From: Chloroflexota bacterium
GTDB taxonomy: Bacteria; Chloroflexota; Dehalococcoidia; UBA1151
Assembly: GCA_022561735.1 (NCBI GenBank)
Contig: JADFQR010000005.1
Location: 1 to 14,077, forward strand
Reading direction: 5' to 3'
Length of the DNA: 14,077 nt
A model generated the notes under the pieces. The model searched no databases, was not told the origin of the DNA, and was given only the letters and a program-made list of their open reading frames with translations. Shown piece by piece: positions 6,578-13,998 of this stretch. A program made the translations under genes and the position numbers. Numbering within the stretch: the stretch's first letter is position 1; the number at the start of each line of letters is the position of its first letter.

Positions 6578-6967
6578 TCGCTCCGCGATAGATGCGGCCG
6601 TGATGCTGCGGCCCGCTGGCTTGATCTTGCCCCCGGGGTACGCCGAGGGCGGCCCCGCCAACACGCGGCACAGGGTTCCCTTCGCAAACCTGGCCCGCGT
6701 ACCCGGGGTCGCCCTGGAATCGCTTCAACATCTTGCCGCGGCCGTGGGCCACCGGCCGTTGGGCGAAGTTTCAGCGCCTGTGGCGATTTGCGCCGGCGCC
6801 CGTGCCCGCTTTCGGCCCCGCCCGTTTCATCAGGAGCGCCAACGCCAGCCCGAACGCGATTACTGCGGAAAGCATCGTGATCTTCTTCATCGCCCCTGCT
6901 CCTCACTGCGAAACTGCGATTACCGTTCCGGTCCCTATCCTTACCGGCGTCCGCACCGGAGGGGGTG
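6578..6967. other. 390-base gap between kinase and LLM gene, mostly unexplained
   Basis: The rightward kinase and the leftward LLM gene converge on this stretch. Apart from a possible 39-residue leftward peptide (6771-6890), nothing here is recognised. Several long open frames cross it on both strands, but their translations are Arg/Pro/Ala-rich with no family resemblance, as expected for chance frames in GC-rich DNA. No clear hairpin-plus-T-run terminator was found. Confidence 0.5.
6771..6890 (-). CDS. Possible small membrane peptide (39 aa), hypothetical
   Basis: Leftward from the ATG at 6890 the frame reads MKKITMLSAVIAFGLALALL, then MKRAGPKAG and a short basic tail ending at TGA (6773-6771). 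A Lys-Lys start followed by about 17 hydrophobic residues and a positive flank fits a single-pass membrane peptide or a signal peptide remnant. On the minus strand GAGGAG lies eight bases before the start, a good ribosome-binding site. It begins 77 bases after the LLM stop on the same strand and could be its distal operon partner. No family is recognised. The short length means chance cannot be excluded. Confidence 0.4.
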   Translation of the reverse strand: MKKITMLSAVIAFGLALALLMKRAGPKAGTGAGANRHRR

Positions 6968-7987
6968 TCAGATCGCCTGGACCCGGCGGATCAGATCGGT
7001 CAGCATGTCCTCCTGCTCCGGTGTTTCGGTCGGCGCTTCAAACGAAACCCTTGTGGCGTAATCCATCCGGCGGGCCAACGTGCCGGGCAGGTCGTCATAT
7101 GTTGAGGTGATCGCGAACTCCCGCACCACGTCAAGCGACACGGACTCGACCATCCGGTCCCATTCGCCACGCAACGACATGTCGTGCAGGAGTAGTCCCA
7201 GCTCGCCGAGGCCGTGGGTATCGAAAACATTGAGATAGGTGCGGGTTGATCCGTAGAAAGAGATCGGCTTGCGTAGAGCGAGCAGCTTCTGCTCTATCTC
7301 GGACTCGTCCTCACCGAGCGCCATCATTCCGCCGCCGGTGACCTCGATCTCGGACAGATCGCGGCCCGCCTGCGCGGCGCCGCGTTTCAGCTCGGGCAAT
7401 GTGACTTCTCGGACGTACTTCTCCGTGGTGAAGCTGTGAAGAATCAACCCGTCCGCGACGCGCCCGGCGACCCGGGTCATGGCCGGTCCGACCGCCGAGA
7501 TAAATATCTTTGGCGGCGGGTGGTTGATCGGCCCCATGTTGAACGCTGGCGGGCAGAGTGTGAAGTTGTAAAAACGGCCCTCAAACTCCGGTTTTGCGCC
7601 GGTCTGGAACGTGTCCCACACCGCCCGCATCATCCGGACGTACTCCTCCATACGGGTCGCCGGCGCCTCCCACTTGCCGGAGCTGAACCGTCGTTCATTG
7701 TGGCCCTTCACCTGCGTTCCCAGCCCCACCATCACCCGGCCGCCTGTCGCCTTCTGCAGCTCCCACGCCATCTGCGCCATCACGAAGGGGCTGCGCGGGA
7801 AGGCGATGATGATTGACGTGCCGATTTCCGCCCGCGTGCTGACGTGAGCGGCCAGGGTCCACCGCGTGGTCGCCTCATACATCGTCTCGGAAGTGGTGAT
7901 GGCGTCGTAGCCGAGGCGTTCAGCGCGTTCGACCTCGGCGGGAACGTCGGTCAGTGGGCCGGCGCCGAAATGGCCTGAAACCTTCAA
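6968..7987 (-). CDS. LLM-class F420-dependent oxidoreductase (second paralogue)
   Basis: A 339-residue luciferase-like TIM-barrel enzyme, probably F420-dependent. From the TTG start (read as Met) it begins MKVSGHFGAGPL. AERLGYDAITTSETMYE (22-38), RAEIGTSIIIAFPRSPF (52-68) and ATGGRVMVGLGTQVKGHNER (80-99) follow. A later stretch, PPKIFISAVGPAMTRVAGRV, matches a distinctive actinobacterial-type F420 subgroup. It differs clearly from the LLM enzyme at 1398-2318, so the two are not a recent duplication. The TTG at 7987 is preferred because GGAG lies eight bases upstream on the minus strand and the protein then begins at the expected first barrel strand. Upstream in-frame starts (ATG at 8023, or a start at 8173) add residues unlike the family. 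Substrate unknown. Confidence 0.9.
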   Translation of the reverse strand: MKVSGHFGAGPLTDVPAEVERAERLGYDAITTSETMYEATTRWTLAAHVSTRAEIGTSIIIAFPRSPFVMAQMAWELQKATGGRVMVGLGTQVKGHNERRFSSGKWEAPATRMEEYVRMMRAVWDTFQTGAKPEFEGRFYNFTLCPPAFNMGPINHPPPKIFISAVGPAMTRVAGRVADGLILHSFTTEKYVREVTLPELKRGAAQAGRDLSEIEVTGGGMMALGEDESEIEQKLLALRKPISFYGSTRTYLNVFDTHGLGELGLLLHDMSLRGEWDRMVESVSLDVVREFAITSTYDDLPGTLARRMDYATRVSFEAPTETPEQEDMLTDLIRRVQAI

Positions 7988-8317
7988 TCCATTTTCTCCA
8001 ATCCAGAGCCGCCACAATGGCATCACTACGCTGGTACATGCGAAATGCAACTTGTGACGATGGCCGGGCCGATTCACAGGCAGGCCCGGAAAACCACGTA
8101 CGGTCTCGTGACATCCCGGGACATCAAGACAGGCCCGGCCGATTCTAACTCGCGGTGTCTGTCCGCGTAGCATCCGGTTACACTCTCCGGCACGGTCGAT
8201 ACACGGCTGGCACAGGCTGGCAACTTCAGATCACGCCCGGCGCAATCCAGTCGCGTCCCGGGCCAGGTCTGCCACCCAACGCCCGGGCATGGTCCCGGGG
8301 GTGGACGGGGGAGAGCA
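7988..8317. promoter_or_regulatory. Divergent intergenic region with a GC-rich leader hairpin
   Basis: A 330-base gap between the leftward LLM gene and the rightward RAM-domain gene must hold both promoters; no confident -35/-10 pair was found. Close to the rightward start is an imperfect hairpin: CCACC (8272-8276) with GGTGG (8300-8304), and inside it CCCGGG (8282-8287) with CCCGGG (8294-8299) around a CATGGT loop. The GGGGGAGAG ribosome-binding site follows at once. No gene is evident. Confidence 0.4.
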
Positions 8318-8554
8318 ATGACGGTTCGCGCATATCAACTTGTTGATACGGCTCCCGGCAGCGATATAGACGCGCTGACTCGCGCCCTGCTGGCGATCGA
8401 CGGAATTATGGCGGTGGACGCCGTGACAGGCCCACATGACGTTATATGTACGGTTGAGGTGGATGATCTGTCAGAACTGGCCCGGTTTCAAGAACATGTC
8501 CATGATGTCCGCGGCGTGACGCGAACGATCACATGCGTCGTACTTCAGGCCTGA
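8318..8554 (+). CDS. Stand-alone Lrp/AsnC ligand-binding (RAM) domain protein
   Basis: A 78-residue protein that is just the C-terminal effector-binding domain of Lrp/AsnC regulators, with no helix-turn-helix. The pattern fits the RAM fold throughout: MTVRAYQLVDTAPGSDIDAL, then LLAIDGIMAVDAVTGPHDVI, then CTVEVDDLSELARFQEHVHD and a final GVTRTITCVVLQA strand. Such solo domains form oligomers and bind small ligands, often amino acids; without a DNA-binding part it is not itself a classical repressor. The ATG at 8318 follows GGGGGAGAG closely. The DinB-like gene starts 28 bases after its stop, so the two are probably co-transcribed. Confidence 0.88.
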   Translation: MTVRAYQLVDTAPGSDIDALTRALLAIDGIMAVDAVTGPHDVICTVEVDDLSELARFQEHVHDVRGVTRTITCVVLQA

Positions 8555-8582
8555 TGGGAATCCTGCTCGGGGGGCCGGTCAA

Positions 8583-9098
8583 TTGAAAATCAACGAGTTC
8601 ACCGCTGACGCCCTGGACCGCGTTCACGCTTTCATGGAACTGGCCTTCGACGGCCTTACCCCGGAGCAACTCTGGTACCGCCCCGCGACGGAGGCGAACT
8701 CGATCGCGTGGGTCGGCTGGCACCTCACGCGCGGCCTTGATCGGCGCGTCTCAGACATGGATGGCGGAGAGCAGACCTGGATCGAAGGCCGCTGGTACGA
8801 GAAGTTCGGTTTGCCCGCCAACCCGACCGATTACGGCATCGGCCATACATCGGAACAGGTTGACGGCGTTCGCCCGCCGGACTCTGCAACCGTGCTCGGT
8901 TACTACGCCGCCGTGTATCGGCGTTCACTGGAGTTCCTGGAATCACCGGCTGCTGACGACCACGATCGCGTGCTGGAGGGCTCCGGGAACTCGCTCGGGA
9001 CTGAGATGGTCGGCATGGTCGCCGGGAACATGCAGCACGTCGGCCAGGTGGGTTACATCAGGGGTTTGATCGAGGGCCGGCGCTGGTATCCGCGCTAG
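8583..9098 (+). CDS. DinB/DUF664-like four-helix bundle protein
   Basis: A 171-residue protein resembling the DinB/YfiT metal-binding four-helix bundle superfamily, which includes thiol-dependent S-transferases. Family-like features are the N-terminal helix ALDRVHAFMELAFDGLTPEQ, the PATEANSIAWVGWHLTRG segment (His47 as the first metal ligand) and the C-terminal NMQHVGQVGYIRGLIEG (His152). The residue expected as the middle ligand, near 148-149, appears to be Gly/Asn, so the usual three-His site may be incomplete. Start is a TTG at 8583, with only a G-rich stretch upstream as ribosome-binding site. It follows the RAM-domain gene by 28 bases. The link to small-thiol chemistry is interesting next to ergothioneine genes but remains inference. 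Confidence 0.75.
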   Translation: MKINEFTADALDRVHAFMELAFDGLTPEQLWYRPATEANSIAWVGWHLTRGLDRRVSDMDGGEQTWIEGRWYEKFGLPANPTDYGIGHTSEQVDGVRPPDSATVLGYYAAVYRRSLEFLESPAADDHDRVLEGSGNSLGTEMVGMVAGNMQHVGQVGYIRGLIEGRRWYPR

Positions 9099-9136
9099 GA
9101 AGGACCGGCGCTATCACCGGGCCGTGTTCCCTATTG

Positions 9137-10051
9137 TCAGGCTATCGTTCCAAGATCGACCGGCGCCAGGATCTCGCGTAGCTCCGCCATCTCCGCCTCG
9201 TTCAGGCGCCAGTCTGCCGCGCTTGCGTTGTGCAACACCTGATCCGGCGTCTTCGCCCCGACGATGCACGAAGCCATCGCCGGATGGGCCAGCGTCCATG
9301 CGATCGCCAGTTGCACGATGTCGCGTCCGTGATCGCCCGCCCACGCCTGTAGCGCTGGCACAACTTCCCATGCGCGCTCAAGGCCGCCCTCCCGGAACAC
9401 GAAATGGTCGCTGCGCTCATCGTCGCCGGGGAACCGGTGCCCGGGCCTGTACTTTCCGGTCAGTATTCCCTTGGCGAGTGGTGAGTGGGCTATCACGCCG
9501 ATGCCAAGCTCCAGGCACGCCGGCAGTACGTCTTGCTCTGCCTCCCTGAAGAGCATGCTGTAACGCGGTTGGGAGCTGCTGACCGGCCCGTGGCTCGCGG
9601 CCGCCCGGTGCTGCTCTCCAGAGAAGTTTGAGACGCCGATGTGCCGGATCTTCCCCTGTTCCCGCAATTTCAGCAGCCGGGCCATCGTGTCCTCGATCGG
9701 CCACTCCGGCCTGGGTGAGTGAAGCTGGTACAGGTCTACGTAGTCCGTCCCGAGCGATCGCAGGCTGTTTTCGATGCCACTGACGATGTGCTCCGGGGAA
9801 TGGTCACCGGATAGCTTGGTGGCGAGGAACGCCTCATGCCGCCGTCCGCGCAGCGCCTTGCCGATCACGGACTCACTCGTACGGTAGCCCTCCGCGGTAT
9901 CGATAAAGGTCATCCCGGCGTCAAGCGCAGCGTGAATGGTCGCGACCGCCTGATCGTCTGGAACGGCGCCCATGCCACCGCCCAGCGGCCACGCGCCAAG
10001 GCACACAACGGATACCTGTGGTCCACCTGTTCCCAGCGGTCTGGAGTCCAT
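9137..10051 (-). CDS. Aldo/keto reductase (second paralogue)
   Basis: A 304-residue NADPH-dependent aldo/keto reductase. The opening MDSRPLGTGGPQVSVVCLGA is typical. Catalytic tetrad residues are Asp51 and Tyr56 (FIDTAEGY), Lys79 (LATKLSG) and His111 (LYQLHSP). IRHIGVSNFSG and the later GVIAHSPLAKGILTGKY are family landmarks of the barrel and the cofactor-side loop. DIVQLAIAWTLAHPAMASCIVGAKTPDQV is the C-terminal cofactor segment. The loop after His111 is shorter than in the paralogue at 2427-3419. On the minus strand GGGGAG lies six bases before the ATG at 10051, supporting that start. It is divergent from egtB, with 276 bases between them. Substrate unknown. Confidence 0.93.
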   Translation of the reverse strand: MDSRPLGTGGPQVSVVCLGAWPLGGGMGAVPDDQAVATIHAALDAGMTFIDTAEGYRTSESVIGKALRGRRHEAFLATKLSGDHSPEHIVSGIENSLRSLGTDYVDLYQLHSPRPEWPIEDTMARLLKLREQGKIRHIGVSNFSGEQHRAAASHGPVSSSQPRYSMLFREAEQDVLPACLELGIGVIAHSPLAKGILTGKYRPGHRFPGDDERSDHFVFREGGLERAWEVVPALQAWAGDHGRDIVQLAIAWTLAHPAMASCIVGAKTPDQVLHNASAADWRLNEAEMAELREILAPVDLGTIA

Positions 10052-10235
10052 TATTGTCTCCCCGGCAGATACTTTTCAGATCACAGCGTCACGCCCGCTT
10101 TGTGTTTCTGGCGAACGCGTCGCAGAATATGCCGGACTTATAACCTGTGCCGCGTTCCAGCCGGTCCCCGGTCCCAAAGGCGGGCCTGAATCCAATAATT
10201 GCCGGACGCATCTGAAGGTTGTATGTACTGGCCGG

Positions 10236-10254
10236 TGTTCGCACGGGGCGAACA
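10236..10254. promoter_or_regulatory. Perfect dyad TGTTCGC-N5-GCGAACA upstream of egtB (candidate operator)
   Basis: TGTTCGC (10236-10242) and GCGAACA (10248-10254) are perfect 7-bp inverted repeats around ACGGG, 73 bases before the egtB start in the gap shared with the divergent aldo/keto reductase. It could be a dimeric regulator site or a leader hairpin. It lacks a T-run, so it is not a terminator. No matching second copy was noticed in the window. Confidence 0.4.
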
Positions 10255-10327
10255 GCCGCGCACCGCGGACGCTTTTCCTGATTCGGGAGGTTGCCGCAGG
10301 CAGAGAGCCGGAAATTAGAGGCCCCCG

Positions 10328-11641
10328 ATGACCACGAACAAGCACCTCGGCGCAACAGTGACCGCGGACCCGTCGACGCCCGGGGAGTTGCATGACCGAT
10401 ACCAGGCGACTCGCGACTTCACCGAGAAGCTGTGCGAAACGCTGGTCACCGAAGACTACGTCGTTCAATCAATGCCAGACGTCAGCCCGACCAAGTGGCA
10501 CCTGGGACACACGACGTGGTTTTTCGAGGCGTTCATCCTCCGGGACCAGCTTCCCGGCTACGTCTCTCCGAACGACAAGTACAACTACCTGTTCAACTCT
10601 TACTACAACGGTATCGGAGAGCAGTGGAAGCGTGCAGAACGCGGCTTGCTCTCACGTCCGACCGTCGAGAATGTGTATGACTTTCGTCACTTCGCCGACG
10701 AGAAGATGCACGATCTTATCGACCGCGCCGGCCGCGAATCATCGCCCGAGAAACTTCTTGAGCTGACCACGCTGGGGATCAACCATGAGCAACAGCACCA
10801 GGAGTTGTTGCTCACGGATATCAAGCATGTGCTCTCACGCAATCCGCTTGACCCGGTATTTCGTGATCTGGGTCCGGTCCCGGAGCCAGTGGGGGTGCCT
10901 GCGGCCGAGTGGCTTCCTTATGACGGCGGGCTTATAACCGTTGGGTTCGATGGCGAGGGATTCCATTTCGACAACGAGGGTCCGCTACACAAGACCTTTG
11001 TCTACCCGTTCCATATCGCATCCCGGCTGGTCACCAACGGGGAGTTCATCGAGTTCATCGAATCAGGCCAGTACGAGCGGCCTGACAACTGGCTCTCAAA
11101 TGGATGGCACATGATCCGGCGTGAAGACTGGAACGCGCCGCTGTACTGGCGCAAGACCGATCGCGGCTGGGTCCACTACACGCTCGGTGGAGAGCAGCCG
11201 GTCAACCCGGACGAGCCGGTCATGCACGTCAGCTACTACGAGGCGGATGCTTACGCCAAATGGAAGGGCGCGCGCCTGCCGGGCGAAGATGAATGGGAGC
11301 TTGCGTCCCGCGATGCGGATATCGCAGGCGGGACTTTCGCCGACACCCTGCGCTGCCACCCAACGGCGCTGGCGGCGGATGCTCCGTCTGGACGTCTTCA
11401 TCAGATGTTTGGTGATGTCTGGGAATGGACCTCCAGTCCGTATGTCGGTTACCCGGGTTTCGATATCCCGCCGGGAGCTGTCGGCGAGTACAACGGCAAG
11501 TTCATGTCAGACCAGATGGTCCTCCGGGGCGGGTCTGCGGCGACCTCTGCAAGCCATATCCGGCCGACGTACCGCAACTTCTTCCCGGCTGACGCCCGCT
11601 GGCAGTTCACGGGCCTCAGATTAGCCCGGGACGCGACCTGA
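10328..11641 (+). CDS. egtB: Ergothioneine biosynthesis sulfoxide synthase EgtB
   Basis: Non-heme iron enzyme that joins a thiol donor (gamma-glutamylcysteine or cysteine) to the C2 of hercynine using O2. This 437-residue protein has the DinB-like N-terminal domain with the three-His iron site. One His lies in KWHLGHTTWFFE (His58/His61, His61 favoured), and the HX3HXE motif is HEQQHQE (His153, His157, Glu159). The C-terminal half is the formylglycine-generating-enzyme-like fold, with RLPGEDEWELAS, FGDVWEWTSSPY, MVLRGGS and a final WQFTGLRLA. ATG at 10328 has a modest AGAGG upstream. EgtD follows 78 bases downstream, so the two probably form an operon. Which thiol it uses is not settled. OvoA is unlikely because no methyltransferase is fused. 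Confidence 0.95.
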   Translation: MTTNKHLGATVTADPSTPGELHDRYQATRDFTEKLCETLVTEDYVVQSMPDVSPTKWHLGHTTWFFEAFILRDQLPGYVSPNDKYNYLFNSYYNGIGEQWKRAERGLLSRPTVENVYDFRHFADEKMHDLIDRAGRESSPEKLLELTTLGINHEQQHQELLLTDIKHVLSRNPLDPVFRDLGPVPEPVGVPAAEWLPYDGGLITVGFDGEGFHFDNEGPLHKTFVYPFHIASRLVTNGEFIEFIESGQYERPDNWLSNGWHMIRREDWNAPLYWRKTDRGWVHYTLGGEQPVNPDEPVMHVSYYEADAYAKWKGARLPGEDEWELASRDADIAGGTFADTLRCHPTALAADAPSGRLHQMFGDVWEWTSSPYVGYPGFDIPPGAVGEYNGKFMSDQMVLRGGSAATSASHIRPTYRNFFPADARWQFTGLRLARDAT

Positions 11642-11719
11642 CGATTTGCCCGGCCAGCCCCGGAATCGTCACCAAAGAAGCCCATCAGACCTCCAATTAA
11701 GCCAGGGAATCGGATCACG

Positions 11720-12685
11720 TTGACCACGACAGTTTCTATGACCGACACGCACAACGACCGGTTTCCTGACTATCTCGACGAAGTTATCGCTGGTCTTTCC
11801 GCACCCGAGAAGACGCTTCCGTGCAAGTTGTTCTACGACGAACGCGGCTCGGGCCTCTTCGACCGAATCTGTGAACTTGATGAGTATTACGTCACTCGCG
11901 TTGAGAATGCGTTGATGGCGGAACACGCCGTTGAGATGGCGGATGTGATCGGTCCCGGTTGCCTGCTGATCGAGTACGGCGCCGGTAGCAGCACGAAGAT
12001 TCGTGCGCTTCTCGACCACCTGTGGGAGCCTGCCGCGTTCGTCCCGGTCGATATCTCCGGGGAGCATCTCGTCCGCTCGACCGATGCGCTGAAAAGAAGC
12101 TATCCCGGGGTCGAGATAAACCCCGTCGTGGCGGACTTCACCGCACCGTTTAAAGTACCTGCGCCATCGATCAAACCGTCCCGCAACGTCGTTTATTTTC
12201 CTGGCTCGACAATCGGAAATTTCACGCCGGAGGCGGCGGCCGAGCTCCTCCGGGGGATTGCGGAACGCGTTGGACCGGGCGGCGGTCTGCTTATCGGTGT
12301 TGATCTCGTAAAAAGCCCGGACCTCCTGCACGCCGCGTACAACGATCGTGAGGGCGTGACGGCCGCGTTCAACCTGAACCTGCTTGTCCGCCTGAACCGT
12401 GAACTGGGGGCCAACTTCAACCTGTCCTGCTTCACACACCGGGCAACCTACAACGAGAAAAAAGCCCGGGTCGAGATGCGCCTCCACAGCGACCGGCGTC
12501 AGAGTGCGGAGATCGCCGGGCACAGGTTCGATTTCGAGGCCGGGGAGTCGATCCTGACCGAGTACTCGCACAAGTACACGGTGGAGTCGTTCGGCAAGAT
12601 CGCCGGCGTTGCAGGGTTCGGTACGCGACGCGTGTGGACGGACGGCGACGATCTGTTCAGTGTCCAGTATCTGGAGCCGAAGTAG
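11720..12685 (+). CDS. egtD: L-histidine N(alpha)-methyltransferase EgtD
   Basis: SAM-dependent enzyme that trimethylates histidine to hercynine, the substrate of EgtB. It is 321 residues, the usual EgtD length. The SAM site is EYGAGSSTKI (residues 85-94) with VDIS (110-113) after the next strand. LCELDEYY-like ICELDEYYVTR (50-60), FPGSTIGNF (Asn167), AAYNDREGVT (Tyr207) and ILTEYSHKY (Glu281, Ser283) line up with the histidine-pocket residues Tyr56, Asn166, Tyr206, Glu282 and Ser284 of the M. smegmatis enzyme. Start is a TTG at 11720 with only a poor AGGGA upstream; an ATG at 11738 is the alternative and loses six residues outside the fold. It follows egtB by 78 bases with no terminator between. 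Confidence 0.95.
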   Translation: MTTTVSMTDTHNDRFPDYLDEVIAGLSAPEKTLPCKLFYDERGSGLFDRICELDEYYVTRVENALMAEHAVEMADVIGPGCLLIEYGAGSSTKIRALLDHLWEPAAFVPVDISGEHLVRSTDALKRSYPGVEINPVVADFTAPFKVPAPSIKPSRNVVYFPGSTIGNFTPEAAAELLRGIAERVGPGGGLLIGVDLVKSPDLLHAAYNDREGVTAAFNLNLLVRLNRELGANFNLSCFTHRATYNEKKARVEMRLHSDRRQSAEIAGHRFDFEAGESILTEYSHKYTVESFGKIAGVAGFGTRRVWTDGDDLFSVQYLEPK

Positions 12686-12836
12686 CGGTCGCGTCGGGAT
12701 CAACGCGCAGGGGCGGGCACAGGGCTACGCCGACCCGGAGGAACCATCGTAATGGGTTCGTCGTTTTCCCGGACGCACGCGGCAAATCGCGGCCGCCTGT
12801 CTACCGGCCTTGCGACCGGGACGGTGCAGGCTCGAT

Positions 12837-13730
12837 CTAGTCCTTGAGAAATACGATTTCGGTCGTCCGGTCCGTCTCGGAAGTTAGTGCCGGATGGAAC
12901 TTGAAGCCTTCCGGATGCGTGAATCTTGCGACCAGGTCCAGGGCGGGGTCAGTTGTGCCTGAGGAGTCGATATTGAGGACCAGGTGACGTACTAACGCCC
13001 CCTTCAACGCCTTGGACCAGTGGCTAACGGTCTTCAGTTGGCCATCTGCGTTTCGCTGGAGAAACTTGACGGTGAACCGGGTCTTGTACGGCACCGCCAA
13101 ATGATCCCACGCCGCGCTGTGCTCGATGGGAAGCAGGTCCCATATCACACCGTTCTCGGCTGCGCCTGCCAGCGATTTCGTGATCAGCCGTTTCCAGACG
13201 AAAGCGCATGTCCTGCCGCGAAGCAGCTTTCCGCCCATCTTGAGCTTGTAAGCGGGGATCATGTCGAGGGGGCGAACCATGCCAAACAACCCGGACATGA
13301 TGATCACCGTTCGTCCGAACGCGTCCCCGGCATCGGCGCCGAGTGATCGGTAGTCGATCGCGTCGTACATCACCCCGGTATAGCGCTCGATAGCGGGGAG
13401 GGTTGGAGCGCTTTCCAGGCCGGTGTTATCGGCCATCGCCTTTGCGAGGGCAGGCCCTTTGACGCCCAGGAGTTTTTGCGCCGCCCCCGGACGCTGACTG
13501 ATCTTCGCAAGGGCCAGAGCGAAGCGTTGTCGCACCGGGTTAAGAGATTCAAACGACAGCGAGGCGAGGTCAAGCGGTGGGCCTTCGCCGCCGGTTGCCT
13601 TGCCTTCTGAGGGCGGCAGGAGGATCAGAGGTGTGGAAGTTATCGCCGGATTCCCGTCCAATTGACTGGCTCTGCCCGTAAGTCTGGCCTGCCCCGGTTT
13701 GTTACGCCAGCCGGATGCGCCAATCGGCAT
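12837..13730 (-). CDS. YaaA/UPF0246 family protein
   Basis: Member of the YaaA family; E. coli YaaA limits intracellular free iron and oxidative damage under peroxide stress. Conserved stretches are LLPPSEGK (residues 37-44 from the ATG at 13730), RYTGVMYDAIDY (116-127) and SGLFGMVRPLDMIPAYKLKM (146-165), followed by VIWDLLPIEHSAAW and HPEGFKF. The PPSEGK-type N-terminus is the non-proteobacterial form. The start is uncertain: the ATG gives 297 residues with ~33 unlike the family before the first strand, and a TTG at 13661 gives 274. Neither has a convincing ribosome-binding site. It converges on egtD with a 151-base gap and no obvious terminator. A role in redox stress would fit its ergothioneine neighbours, but that is inference. 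Confidence 0.88.
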   Translation of the reverse strand: MPIGASGWRNKPGQARLTGRASQLDGNPAITSTPLILLPPSEGKATGGEGPPLDLASLSFESLNPVRQRFALALAKISQRPGAAQKLLGVKGPALAKAMADNTGLESAPTLPAIERYTGVMYDAIDYRSLGADAGDAFGRTVIIMSGLFGMVRPLDMIPAYKLKMGGKLLRGRTCAFVWKRLITKSLAGAAENGVIWDLLPIEHSAAWDHLAVPYKTRFTVKFLQRNADGQLKTVSHWSKALKGALVRHLVLNIDSSGTTDPALDLVARFTHPEGFKFHPALTSETDRTTEIVFLKD

Positions 13731-13805
13731 GCAGCGGAGATTGTAGGGGCGAGCTCGATCCCCCCGGGGTCGTAACGCCTCGTCTTACGCCTGCCAGAAC
13801 CGTGC

Positions 13806-13998
13806 CCTGAGGCTCTCGAAGGGCCGGAGCGCGCGCTTGTCTCAGGTTGGAATTCGATCCGACCCCGATCCTTTCACCCTGCACCTCCTCCAACATGAAG
13901 ATCGGAACCCATCGTTGATCGCACTGTCAGGGCGTATCTGGGGCCGTTCCGGCTACCGTATGTTTGTCGAGATACTCCGGTCCTTCGAGAGCCTCAGG
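13806..13998. repeat. 17-bp perfect inverted repeat pair, 159 bases apart
   Basis: CCTGAGGCTCTCGAAGG at 13806-13822 is the exact reverse complement of 13982-13998 (CCTTCGAGAGCCTCAGG). Weaker matching continues past the CCTCAGG end (ACGCGGT-like on the right arm, its imperfect complement on the left). The right arm runs directly into the tandem repeat array. Confidence 0.85.

Noticed and set aside
6549..7061. 170-residue plus-strand frame after the histidine kinase
   Set aside because: It overlaps the kinase C-terminus and the LLM gene in other frames, has no good ribosome-binding site, and ends in low-complexity Arg/Pro-rich sequence.
10328..11641. OvoA (ovothiol) or SenA (selenoneine) in place of EgtB
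   Set aside because: OvoA carries a fused methyltransferase domain that is absent, a separate EgtD follows directly, and no selenium-pathway partner genes are in the window.
11669..12703. 344-residue open frame on the minus strand opposite egtD
   Set aside because: It is the antisense of a clear EgtD gene; its translation matches no family I know and is explained by GC-rich codon bias keeping the opposite frame open.
12752..12847. 31-residue plus-strand frame (MGSSFSRTHAANRGRL...) with GGAGGA upstream
   Set aside because: The ribosome-binding site is good, but the product is short and featureless and overlaps the end of the convergent yaaA-like gene; chance is more likely.
13846..13875. tRNA T-arm-like sequence (GGAATTCGATCC)
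   Set aside because: No matching acceptor, D or anticodon arms could be placed around it.
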